Assembly: GCF_022512515.1 (NCBI RefSeq)
Contig: NZ_JAKWBK010000001.1
Location: forward strand, 124,001 to 188,000
Reading direction: 5' to 3'
DNA length: 64,000 nucleotides
Source: Paraniabella hibiscisoli
GTDB lineage: Bacteria; Bacteroidota; Bacteroidia; Chitinophagales; Chitinophagaceae
Shown here: piece by piece, positions 18,959-30,219 of the stretch
How positions within the stretch are numbered: the stretch's first letter is position 1
Layout of the letters: each line of letters opens with the position of its first letter
Made by a program: the position numbers and the translations under genes
Notes under the pieces: generated by a model
The model's database searches: none
What the model was told of the DNA's origin: nothing
What the model saw: only the letters and a program-made list of their open reading frames with translations

Positions 18959-21900
18959 TTACTCCTTTTTGTCGGGAACTGTTTTGGGCACTAAAGAATC
19001 TTCTTTCCTTTCTACCGTAACTGGCTGCACTGATTTACTGGAATCAACCGGCGGTGGCACCCGGTTGGCTTCTCTTTCTGACCGTTTTCTTACATTAATG
19101 AATAGTTCCGGCAGTGTATTAAATTCTTTCTTGAAGGAGATACCTCCGCCGGTTCTTTTCAATTTTGCTGCACCGGTACTCGATGTTGTCAGGTAATCCA
19201 GGTTTTCACGATAGAACAGATTCAACCTCAGGCTACCACTGGCATTCAGCAACCATTCGGCTGTAACATCCGGTAAAAACTGCACAGTTTGTTGTAAAGT
19301 GCTTGATTGCAATGGCACTTCGAGCGAACTACCCAATGATATTACAAAGCGATCTTTAAATAAAGGAACTAACAGGGCTCCGCTTACATTGGCCTGATTG
19401 ATATTAAAATTGGCATTACTCGCGCCCAGCACATTCCGGTTATAAACCGAACCACTGAAATTGAAGCTCACATTTTGTCCTAATAATGAAGATAGTGCGC
19501 TATTGAGTTTTTTGTTGATCTCATTAAAGAACAGTCCCGACAAACTTGATATAGTATTATACGTAAACTCCATAGCTGCGCCTCCTATCCCGATATTGGA
19601 TACCCCGGTTTGTGGCGGTGCGAAGCTGTTAAAAACAATCAGGTAGGTAACCTGCCTTGTTACTTCGGTCTGGCTTCTTTCTATTTGCTGCAGCGCATTG
19701 GTTACGTTAAAGTCGTTGTTAAAACGGCTGTTGGGATCCAGTTCCAGCTCAAACTTAAATTCCGGCTGAAATAACTGCCCGGTTAACACCGCATAGATAT
19801 ATACATTTTCACGGGTATTGGAGTAACTCTGCCCCGGGTCGATCATGCTGGCTAAAGGCGCAAAACTCACCCTTTCTGCCTTGTATCTTGCCTGTATATT
19901 AATATTCGCTTTTAGCGGGTCTCCTGTCCATGAGATATAGTTCTCCGTTCCTTTAATGATCTCGAAAGGTTTGGGGAAGAAGGATTTAAATGTATAGTTG
20001 TAAGTACCTTCCTGTATATCAAAACGTCCATTAATTTTTAGCTCCTCGTTTGTTCCCGATTGTATATTTAAACTACCCGCCCCTCTTCCAAAGATCTGGT
20101 CGCCGGTCAGATCATCCATTACGAACTTCATCAGTACTTTCGGGTTGGCAGTTACATCTAATTCATACTTCATGTTGGACTCGGTACCGGCGCTTGCCAG
20201 GCTATCCGACACTTCTACCCCGTATTTGCGTTCTACCAGCCAATCGGGCATTTTCCCCGCCTGGCTGTTGGCTGAAGCGATCGTAAAATTACTTTCCTCC
20301 CTGTCTGAAGCAATCGCATCAATTTTCATAAAACTGTTATCTTCAGAACCCACTAATACAAAAGAACCCGTACCTTTTACATTGCCGTAAAATAATTTAT
20401 TGTCTGCATAGCTGGTATTTAGCACCTGTACCGGACGGTTATTACGGGCATCGCGGGTGCCTGGTTTACGGGTAGATACTGTGATATCATAAAACATATC
20501 ATCAAATGCATTATATCGTAATACCGCCTCTTAAATAAACCGGGTTGCCGGTAACAGTATCTTCCAATACAATACCATTCAGGTTGATTTCATTTTCGCT
20601 GAGTTCAATATCCCGGTCTTCAATTTTATAATAACATTGTGTAAATATTACTTTCAGGCCCGCATTTCGCAATCGCCCCTTTCCTACCACAGCCAGCGAA
20701 TTCAACGGACCTTTGATTTCGAATTTACCAGTTACATCACCTGTTATATCTGTAAATAATGAGTTCAGGAACCGGTCAATATATTTAAGATCGAAATGAG
20801 TAGGTGTTAAAGAGATCAGGTTTTTCTCCTGCGACTCCTGGTCTTTCAGGTAAAGATGTACATTATAAGCCAGGCTTTTATCATCCGACCCTGATGTCTT
20901 CCCGTCCACCAGTAACTCCTGGGTGGCCATATCAAAAATTACATTCGCCGCCAGGTTGCCGATAGAATCATTATCCAGCCCGATCCCCGGCCAACAAAAT
21001 CCCTGGAGCTGATCTTCATATTTTTACCGGGGTTTTCTATCAGCACATGCGCATCTATCAAGCCCTCCAGGCGGTTACGTGGTAACAGGTAAGGACCTAT
21101 ATCGCCGAGGTTGATCCCTTTTAAAGTAATAGCCGCATCGTTCCAGCTGCCCACGTCAGATGGCATAGTTTCAATCCTTATTTCCTGGGTACTTTCTTTA
21201 AGCACCAGCAAACCGTGAGCAGGCGCATTCTTCCTGAACTCCAATTCGCCCTTATCTTCAATGGTCCATGTTTTCCCATTCAATATAAACGAAGAAGGAT
21301 TGAACCGGATACCGACGCCGTTGCTATACGTATTTACTACAGCGTTGAGGCGGGCCTGGTCCAGAGCTTTGCTATTACCGGTGCCGGTAAATACGCGCAC
21401 TTCTGAAACATCATTATGCGCTTTAATATTGAAGGTTGCCAGCTGAATCTTTAAGCTGTCGGTAACGCTAATATTAGATGCGCTGCCATATAAAGTAAGA
21501 CTATCATAAGTGCCCGCGGCATCAATATCAATATTAGAAAAATCGAACTGCCGGAATTTGAAATACGGCACATTTACGTCCAGGAACAGTTGATTGGCAG
21601 CTGTATTAATACCACCAGTGATACGACTATTGCTAAATCCTTTCAGGCTGCTGTCAATGATGATAGCAAACTCATCAAAATTCCCGGTTTTAATATCAAA
21701 GTTGAAAGATTGTTGCGGTACCGCTACGCCTGGCGGCTTTATGTATGCGGGATAGTACCGGCTTAAAAACGTAGTAACTGAATTAGGCAGGTCCCGAATC
21801 TTAAAAACGCCGTCCACGTCCACACTAAACTCATTAGACGCAACACGCAGATGCTTGGTACTGTCAGTTGTAGTAGAGTTGATAGAAAGGGAATCGAAAG

Positions 21901-23881
21901 ACAGGGGAAAGCCATTACGGCTTAAAGAAGCATTGGAGATGTTGGCATCGCCCAGGAAATCATCGATAGTATTGCCCGAAAATTCAGCATTTACCCGGCC
22001 TGAAAAAGCGAGATTTTCCTTCAGCAGCTGTGTGTTATACAGATTCAAGGTATCAATATTCGCTATAAAGTTGAACGCCGGTACTTTCTCACTAAAATCT
22101 ACTAACCCATTAAGACTGAGTATAGCATTGGGATCATTAATGATCACAGATCCATCAAAAATCCTTTTATTCAGCTCGCCATCTAATGTAATATTCTGAT
22201 ATCGGTACTTATTGTAATCTATATACTTAATCCGGGCATCCAGCGCAATATTGCCACTATTGGGTTTAAAACCCGCACCTTTTAAGGTAGCATTGAGGCT
22301 GATATAACCCAGGTCTTCGGTTTTTAAAAGAGGTCCCAGGTTTAAACTCTCGGTAGATACGGTACCCGAATAAACGGGGTATGCCGGGTTCTGTAATTTT
22401 AAATTAAGATCCGCCTTTACAGTGCCTAAGCCTGTTTGTATAGTGCCATAGGTAACAAAGTCGTTGATAAACCCAGCAAAGTTGCCGGTAAACATTACAA
22501 AACCCAACTTGCTTAAATCCGGATTGGTAATTCTTTTGAGCGGTGGTATAAAAGCAGTAGCATCGGTGTAGATCGTTCTAAACTCATTGGCCTTTATATC
22601 GAGGTAAGTGCTATTTATTTCAGGCAATCCGGTAATAGAAGCATCGCCCAGGAAATAGGTGTTGGCACCCGCTCTTATGTCCAGGTTTTTGCCTATCAGA
22701 GATGATACTGGTCCTTTTACATTTCCGCTTAGCTTAATGCGTTTCTTCCAGGTTTTCAGATCGGGAGCGAAATAGGCGATATCATCACTGTTGATTTCTG
22801 TATTGTCGAAACGACCTTCCATTCTTACCTTTTCTTCAAAATCGCTCATATCACTGAAGCGATCGAAACGCATGCTGAAATAGTTGCTTAAATGGCTGTC
22901 ATTGGTCCTGATATCCAGGTTCTCAAAAGTCATTTCATGCGGGGTAAATTTAGCATCGGCAATCAGGTGTTTCACTTCAAAGCCACTTCTTTCCTTTGTC
23001 TGCAATTTAATAGAAGCCGTTATCGTATCCATTTCCCATTTCACATTACGGAAATCGCCATAGATTTTGGAGAACTCTATATGTTTTCCATCGAATGCAA
23101 TGGGATCCAGGGGTCTTGATTCGTTATCGTTTTTAAATGTACCATTCCGCAGGCTTAACTCACTTACCAGTATTTTCCATTTGTTATCATTCACATCTAT
23201 TTTGCTGGTATCTGTAACGATGGGTTTAGGAACCGTTTCCAATTTTCTCGGGGGCCTTTTACCGTCATAATCTCTCAGCGCAAAATAGGGCTGGTTAATG
23301 TTCAGAGAGTTGATCTCTATGATCTTCTTTTTAAAATCCACATTACGGGACACCGTATTCAGCGAGGCCAGCGACAGGGTCATATCCTGCCCAATCCAGC
23401 CATCCTGCTGTTTTACCCTTATGTTTTTCAGGTCAACTTCCCTGAGCGCCAGGTTGATCCCATCTTTCTTCTTTTTAGGCGAAGCCGGGGTAGAAAAATA
23501 ATCCAGCAAAAACTGGTGGTGCCATACAGAATCCTGCCGCTGCAGGTGAATATAGGCATCCCGAAGGCCAATATACTGCAACTCTACATCCTTCTTGAAG
23601 AAAAACCAGTCGGTGATGTTTACGGTAATTTCACCAGCGCTTAAAATGGTATCTTTTTGCCGGTCCTGTATTAATACCTGCTGCAGGTTCAGCTTATTAA
23701 ATAAAGAAAGGTCGATACGGCCAATCTCTATTTTTGTTCGCAGATCTTTGGACAAACGGGAGGTAACTTTATCTATCAGCCAGTTTTGCACCGGTGGCAT
23801 TTGTATCAATACCCATACGGTCGTCAACAGCAAAATAATTGACGCCAGAACAATCAGTAATATTTTTCGAAATTTCTTCAG
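18959..23881 (-). CDS. tamB: TamB-like translocation/assembly protein (DUF490)
   Basis: A very long (~1640 aa) inner-membrane-anchored periplasmic bridge protein of the AsmA/TamB superfamily, implicated in outer-membrane protein or lipid delivery. The N terminus is a signal anchor (KKFRKILLIVLASIILLLTTVWVLI), followed by a long series of beta repeats with the typical GSLNI.../GxFDIxEGxYNY motifs (GRFDIQEGTYNYTFKSFFPKPFEI) and a C-terminal DUF490 barrel end. The frame breaks near 20935 and 20505. No ATG was found before the anchor, so the start is uncertain (nearest in-frame upstream stop is just before 23881). Divergent from the next gene. A TamA-like partner is not in the window. Confidence 0.87.
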
Positions 23882-24025
23882 GAAAGGCTATTCTAAAAAT
23901 TATTTGTAAAAGTAATTTATTAGGGGCTACCTGCAAATTTCATGCGTATCTAACTGTTAATTTTATATTTTTAGATAATTCGTTTCAGGTATTAACTTCG
24001 ATCAACTTAATTGCAGCAACAACAT

Positions 24026-26838
24026 ATGGGCAGATTGGTTATTTTAGTTCTGGCAGTTTTCTTCTGCCTGTTATGTAGTAACCGGGTTATTGCCCAACAA
24101 TTTGGAGGTAACCCTACCCGTACACGGTGGAGTCAGGTCAATACGGATACAGCCAGGATTATATTTCCGGAAGGCATGGATTCAGCCGCTCAAAGAGTGG
24201 CTTCTTTTATCAGGCAGGTGTCCTTAAAAGACCGGTTAAGCCTGGGCCAAAAACTCAACAAGATAGATATTGTATTACAAAATCAGCCTGTAATTACCAA
24301 TGGATACGTATCGATGGGACCTTTTCGCAGTGAATTTTATACCACACCTTCACCAGACAATTATGATCCAAGCAGCCTCTCCTGGCTCACTCAACTTACG
24401 GTACACGAATACCGCCATGTGCAGCAGTACAACAATTTCAACAATGGGCTGAGCGCTGTTATGAAGCGGTTATTCGGACAGGAGGGCTATGCATTAGCTG
24501 TAAATGCTGCAGTACCTAACTGGTTTTTTGAAGGCGATGCCGTGTACAGCGAAAGCCTGCTGGCACCCCATGGCCGGGGAACCCTGCCTTTTTTCCTGAA
24601 AGCCTTTCCTTCTCTATGGCAATCGGGCAAAGGCTATAGCTGGATGAAGCTCAGGAATGGATCCTTAAAAGACTATGTTCCTAATCATTATGACCTGGGA
24701 TACCTCCTGGTAAATTATGGGTCTCAACAATACGGTTACGATTTCTGGCGGAAGGTAACCCGCGATGCCAGTGCTTACAAGGGACTCTTTTACCCTTTGC
24801 AAAAAGCTGTGCAACGGCATGCAGGCATTTCTTATAAAGACTTCAAACAAAATGCCTTTACTTACTATAAGACGCAATACCAATTAGACATTCCTACCAG
24901 GATGACAGATAGCTTTAATGTCTTTGCCACCAATACAAAAACACTTACCCAATATTCTTTTCCTTTCCAGTTGTCGGAAACTGATCTGTTATACCAAAAA
25001 TCATCTAATAGTCGCCGAACAGGTTTTTACATAAAAACTCCTGAAGGTGAGCGCTTGATCCGTTTACGCGATATTAGTATTGAAGACCAGTATAGTTATC
25101 GTAATGGCAAAATTGTTTATGCCGCCTATGAATCGCATCCACGCTGGCGCTGGGTGAGCTATAATGTTATTAAAATACTCGATATTGCAAGCGGGCAGCA
25201 GCAAAAAATCACTCATCGATCAAGGTATTTTTCGCCCGATATTTCTGCAGATGGAAAAACCATAGTAGCCAATAATGTGTTGCTCGATGGACGATCTGCG
25301 CTGACCTTATTGGCGGCTGATGGCGGTATCCCTTTCAGATCCATTGTTCATGACAGCATTGCCTATTTTTCTAATCCGAAGTTCCTGAATGACAGCACCG
25401 TGATTACTGTTGTACGCAACAAAAATGCCACAACGGCCATAGCTACTGTAGATGTTCTTAGCGGCAGCATTCAAAATATTACGCCACCGTCATCTACGGT
25501 AATTGGCAATATTGTATCAATGCAGATAAAATATTCTTTACCGCTTCGCAGCGCCTAAAGGATGAATTATTTTATTATGACATGGAGCACAAACAACTCT
25601 TTAAATACCCTACTCCCGGCGTTGGCAGCTACTTTGCGAGCAGCGATTTTAATAAGCTGAACTGGAGTGTATTTACTGCAGATGGCTATCAGCTTCAGCA
25701 AGCTCAGGAAAACCAGCTTCAGTGGCAGCCGGTGGCTATGGATGCTTTTACCAATAATAAAACAGGCATTGTAACTGACAGCCTTGATGCAACCCAACAA
25801 TTAATGACAGCGTTGCCCAAAGGCTCCCCCATACGCCCTTACCGAAAGTTGACGCACCCTTTTAATTTTCATAGCTGGCGCCCTAATTATTCGGATCCTG
25901 AATTTAGTTTTACGATCTATGGAAACAATATTTTAAACACCACTGAAACACAGCTATACTACTCATATAACGAAAACGACAGAACCCATACCGCTGGCGG
26001 CTCAATTACTTATGGTGGTCTTTTCCCTTTCATTAGCCTGGGCTCCAATTACACTTTTGATCGTCGCGCTTTTGCCTCCAACAAGCTGAGGCAATGGAAT
26101 GAATGGAATAATTATGTTGGGGTAAATGTTCCGCTCAGCTGGACCAGTAACCGGACTTATAAGGCCTTTAACATTGGAAGCAATTATTACTATCGAACCG
26201 ATTTTAATAAAGGACCTACCAAAAACGATTTTAAAGAGCTGCAGTTCAGCTACCTCGCCCACGGTATTAGCTGGACACAGCAGGTACAAAGCACCGTACA
26301 GGATATTTACCCGAGGTGGGGATATAGTGTCAATACTCAGTTCAGGCATGCCCTAAACTTGTACGATAGCTGGCAGGGCTATGCAGGTGCTGCCTTGTAT
26401 TTGCCCGGCATTGTACGCGCACATAGTTTGGTATTAAGTGGAGCTGCTCAATACTCGGGATCAGAACAAAGGGTATTTGGTAACCGTACTGCATTTGCAA
26501 GGGGATATGCAGGAAGAGATTCTGCAGGTATCTACACTGCCAGAGCGAACTACCATTTTCCCCTATTTTACCCGGACTGGGGATTCGCCAACATATTTTA
26601 TTTGCAGCGCGTGAGAGTGAATGTGTTCTATGATTATACCCAGGCTTTCAATAAAAACAGTAGCCGCCAGGCAACGTTGCAAAGCACTGGCGCAGAAATT
26701 TACCTCGATACCAAATGGTGGAATCAGCACCCTTTAACCTTTGGGTTCAGAGCAGGTACTTTACTTACTACAATACCCGGACAGGATCGAAAAATGTTTT
26801 TTGAATTTATACTGCCTACAAGCTTAATACCGAGGTAG
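24026..26838 (+). CDS. Secreted HExxH protein with TolB-like propeller and C-terminal barrel
   Basis: About 937 residues in two frames joined near 25555. A signal peptide (MGRLVILVLAVFFCLLCSNRVIAQ) is followed by a gluzincin-like domain. This has LTVHEYRHVQQYNNF (HExxH) and, about 70 residues on, NWFFEGDAVYSES, whose Glu could be the third zinc ligand. A WD/TolB-like region (SRYFSPDISADGKTIVANNV) and a long Tyr/Trp-rich region ending in an outer-membrane-barrel-like C terminus follow. I infer a surface or outer-membrane metallopeptidase. The gene is divergent from tamB across ~145 bases. Substrate unknown. Confidence 0.75.
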
Positions 26839-26861
26839 TTGAATTCGAGATAAATTTAACT

Positions 26862-27430
26862 ATGAACACCTGTAAAGAACACCTGCTTCCGGGATGCTAT
26901 TATCATATTTTTAACCGTGGAAACAATAAAGAACTAATTTTTAAAAGCCAGAGAACCATATTTATTTCCTACATCTTTGGAAAAAATATATAACTCCCAT
27001 TGCTGATACGCTTTGCTATTGTCTGCTACCCAACCATTTTCATTTTTTTATACAGATAAAGGAAAATACTGCTATTAATATACCGCGTGCTATAAAAGAA
27101 AAACCACTTAGCAAATCTTTTCCCAACCTGTTCAACGCATACGCAAAAGCCATCAATAAAAAATATGATCGTACTGGAAGCCTGTTTCAGGAAAATTTTA
27201 AACGGAAAGAAATTATCGGCAATTCCTACTACATTCATTTAATCGCTTATATTATTAACAATCCGGTTAAACATAGAATATGTAATTCTTCGGAAAATTA
27301 TCCTCATTCTGCTTACCAAAGCCTGCTTTCAGACAAACCAACACTTTTATTGCGAAACGAAGTAATAGGGTGGTTTGGGAGCAAAACTGCGTTTATTGAA
27401 TACATTAGAATTTTGAAGCAGGGCTGTTGA
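26862..27430 (+). CDS. REP-associated tyrosine transposase (RAYT-like, IS200-type), frame-broken
   Basis: The protein is about 190 residues with the Y1-transposase layout: CYYHIFNRGNN near the N terminus, LLPNHFHFF (HxH metal motif preceded by PN), NLFNAYAKAINKKYDRTGSLFQENFKRK, and SYYIHLIAYIINNPVKHRI containing the candidate Tyr nucleophile. The frame breaks near 26980 and 27030. It begins 23 bases after the HExxH gene, and a palindrome lies just past its stop. These enzymes mobilise REP palindromes without terminal inverted repeats. Whether it is active cannot be told. Confidence 0.78.
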
Positions 27431-27433
27431 ATA

Positions 27434-27461
27434 CCTGACAGGTATGAGGAAACCTGTCAGG
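27434..27461. repeat. REP-like hairpin CCTGACAGGT...ACCTGTCAGG
   Basis: A 10-bp perfect stem around an 8-nt loop lies four bases after the RAYT stop. It shares TCCTG(A/G)CAGGTTTC...CTG(T/C)CAGGA with the hairpin at 30169-30197, suggesting one repeat family. It could also end transcription of both convergent genes. Confidence 0.55.
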
Positions 27462-27466
27462 ACGCT

Positions 27467-29154
27467 CTAATCACCTACAATTACCCCACTCACATTCCAC
27501 GCACTAAAGCTGCTACCTTCCCTTGCACCTTGCGGTATCTGCACCTGTATAGTATGCTTTCCGACTGATAAATTTCCTAACTGTATGACAAAGGGATTGG
27601 TAACAGTGCCCGGGCACCAGTTAGAGCGGCTTAAATCTGAAGAAGACAAACCCGTAGCAAAGTTTCCCGATGCGGGGTTAAACAAACGATAGGATCCGCA
27701 ATCTTCTCTCCACGGTATCATTTTAAAAACAGGTTTCCCGTTGAGTGAAATGGTATTTTCTTTAGGCACAAACTCATCGCCATTACCCCAGCCGCCATGG
27801 CCTGTGGTGGTATACCGGAGTACCGCATTATTAACAGCTTCCTTTAATTCAAAATGAACGGTGAGGCCCTCTGGCTTATCAAACATTGTCGCATATTCCT
27901 GGCCGGCCATTTCCATGATATTAAGCGTATTAAACAAAGGCACTACTTTTTTGGGGCTTCATCTCCTCCCCTGTGTATGGTAACAGCGGCATTAACTTTA
28001 TGCCCACCTTTATCGTAATTGCCAATAAATACACCGATATATACTTCCTGGCTATCGAGCAACGAAGCATAGGCGCTTATATCCTGCCTGTAAGGAACTG
28101 TCTGGTGCCAGTCCTTGCCTTTTAGCTGTATATGATTATATTGTTTGATACCAAAAGGTGTGAAGAAACGCATCAGCTCTATTGCAGGACTATAACCGGC
28201 AGTGGCAATAACTCCCTGATATTTTTTACCATTACCATTTTCAAAAACAGGCAAGGTTGATGCTCCATTTTTCAGACCATCTAAAAAAGATTGCTTTTTA
28301 TCAACCGGGATTAAAAATACCGTTCCCGTACGATCATAAGCGTCGCCATTGGACTGTTCCTGCAGATCTAAGAAGACGGTTTTTGCATCGGCTAATGATG
28401 GGAACTTTACTTTCTTTACCACAATGGTACCATTTGCAAATCGCATCACATCAGGCTTTACAGTAGCCGTATCGGAGAAATTGATCACCTGATCCTTAAA
28501 CAATTCTATGGTGGTAAACCGATTGCGCCAGATCTCATCGCGGTAGCTTAACAAATCGAGCGATCTAGGCTTTATAGTTGCAAATTGAGTTGGATTCGTG
28601 TAAGCAGTTTTTCTCACCTCATCAGCCGTGAGTACAAAGTTTCCATTGCGGATCATTTCCAATACCAGTCCCAGGTTTTGCCCTAACACTGTTGGCGCGC
28701 CTTTCACAGGCAAATCAGTTGTATACCAGAACTCGATCGTATTGGAGTTGACAACAGTTTTTGCCTTTTTACAGTTATAGCCCAATATTTTTTTGCTGCC
28801 CTCCTGTAACTCAAATTGCTGATTCTTTATAGCATTTGAATCAGTTGTAGTGATACAGTCAGATGCACTCAGTAGCGTATATAATTGTTGTTGCAGATTA
28901 TTTCTATCGATTATTGAAACTTCTAACGGAAACTTTCCTTCGCCTTTATAGTCCTTTTCATTGGTAATAAGCGTTTGGCTGGCGTTTGTAAATATCAAGG
29001 TCCGGTTGGGGTTAGGCGAAGGTTTGCCATTGGAAGCCGAACTGTAGGTTATGCGGTAAGTAGCATTATCAGCATGAAAAGGTATCTGCGCTACAACAAA
29101 TGATGCATGTAGGGTGATCAATAAAACAACAATCGTTAAACGAACCAGCTTCAT
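27467..29154 (-). CDS. Peptide:N-glycosidase F-like protein with N-terminal GLPGLI-type domain
   Basis: This secreted amidase family releases N-linked glycans from glycoproteins. The signal peptide ends SFVVAQ. Residues ~25-180 resemble the GLPGLI domain (ATYRITYSSASNGKPSPNPN, LGYNCKKAKTVVN). The PNGase F N- and C-domains follow, with TTTGHGGWGNGDEFVPKEN, WREDCGSYRLFNPASGNF and LSRSNWCPGTVTNPFVI, the last two being family hallmarks including disulfide Cys. The frame breaks at 27943 only. Full length about 562 residues. An extra N-terminal domain recalls the type II PNGase F of Elizabethkingia. It lies between two RAYT genes, which raises the possibility of horizontal gain. Confidence 0.88.
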
Positions 29155-29320
29155 AATTTTTTAGCCAAATGTAGCGCACTACGGGGATATTAAAGCTGGA
29201 GGACTTTTTAAAATAATGAGTAAAAGGGGAACCTTCATATCTGCCTGTTTGGACACACTCAATGGAGGTATCTTGTTAGTACAGCAATAATTTTTAACCA
29301 ATAAAGCCAGGAAAGCCAGG

Positions 29321-29338
29321 ACGCGTGTCCTCACGCGT
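29321..29338. repeat. REP-like palindrome ACGCGTG-TCCT-CACGCGT
   Basis: A 7-bp stem with a TCCT loop lies 15 bases past the stop of the second RAYT gene. Its reverse complement shares TCCG and the (C/A)CGyGTGAGGACACGyGT core with the element at 29973-29990, with paired changes in the stem. Confidence 0.7.
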
Positions 29339-29353
29339 TCGGAGACCATTACC

Positions 29354-29875
29354 TTAAAACTCATTACGTATGTCCCTCAAAAAGCTAAAATTGGTTACAC
29401 CCTTTTCATAGAATGCCGCTGAGGAGAAATAATAATCATTTGGATCTTTCGCAAGTTTCCATTTGCCTGCACAGGGATTAAAATGTATATAATCCAGTTT
29501 TTGAAAAGCTACTTTACGGGTATATAAAATAATTGCCAATGGGTTTTTCTGCCAAAACTCATAGGCTTTATTATACACATTGACCCTAAAACAAGGCAAC
29601 GGTATTAATGGGTCAAAAGACAGCAGTTTCTTAAACTCGTGTGCAGTATACTTTAAAAAAGAACCTTTAGGATGCTCTTTTCCGTTTAATGATCTTGCCC
29701 TCCAGATAAAATGGATATGACTGGGCATTATGACAAATGCGAAAACATCTATTTTATTTTGCTTGCTTAAGTAGTCAAGCGCGGATACTATAATCTGTTT
29801 GGGTCTATCAGGAGCTAGTAAATGCAGCCAATGATTAATACTTGCTGTGAAGAAATAAATCTCTCCAAGCTCCAT
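29354..29875 (-). CDS. REP-associated tyrosine transposase (RAYT-like), intact
   Basis: The intact frame of about 173 residues from ATG 29875 (MELGEIYFFTASINHWLHLL) shows the Y1-transposase motifs: VFAFVIMPSHIHFIW (HxH), FKKLLSFDPL, and KLDYIHFNPCAGKW with the candidate Tyr nucleophile. The longer reading from 29932 adds 19 residues without family support. REP-like palindromes flank it on both sides in inverted orientation, as expected for a RAYT/REP module. It is a different subfamily from the copy at 26862. Confidence 0.85.
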   Translation of the reverse strand: MELGEIYFFTASINHWLHLLAPDRPKQIIVSALDYLSKQNKIDVFAFVIMPSHIHFIWRARSLNGKEHPKGSFLKYTAHEFKKLLSFDPLIPLPCFRVNVYNKAYEFWQKNPLAIILYTRKVAFQKLDYIHFNPCAGKWKLAKDPNDYYFSSAAFYEKGVTNFSFLRDIRNEF

Positions 29876-29972
29876 ATTACTTTTACTGTTATAACATAGG
29901 TTGGTGTGGCTCATCGTTATAGGTTTACCCATTAAAGCTACATCATTTTACATCATTTATTATAAATTTCCG

Positions 29973-29990
29973 GCACGTGAGGACACGTGC
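29973..29990. repeat. REP-like palindrome GCACGTG-AGGA-CACGTGC
   Basis: A 7-bp stem with an AGGA loop sits about 100 bases upstream of the RAYT start. It is the inverted partner of the element at 29321-29338. A degraded relative (GCGCTTGAAGACACGCAC) is visible at about 30114-30131. Confidence 0.7.
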
Positions 29991-30168
29991 TACGGCCACC
30001 ATTGCTATTTAAAGCCTATCCATTAAAATAAAAATCCAGGCTAGACTAATAACTCCCGATATACTAAAGCCGAGCTTTTTTAAAATAATGAAGAGATATT
30101 AGATCTTATTTATGCGCTTGAAGACACGCACCATAGCTGCTGCACTTAAAGAACTGCTAAAATAAAAA

Positions 30169-30199
30169 GTCCTGGCAGATATGAAACCTGCCAGGACCA
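30169..30199 (-). terminator. valS terminator, REP-like sequence
   Basis: GTCCTGGCAG pairs with CTGCCAGGAC over 10 bp. On the minus strand it is followed by TTTTTATTTT, a standard terminator about 22 bases past the valS stop. The sequence is related to the hairpin at 27434-27461. Confidence 0.75.
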
Positions 30200-30219
30200 A
30201 TTACATACAACTATATCTA

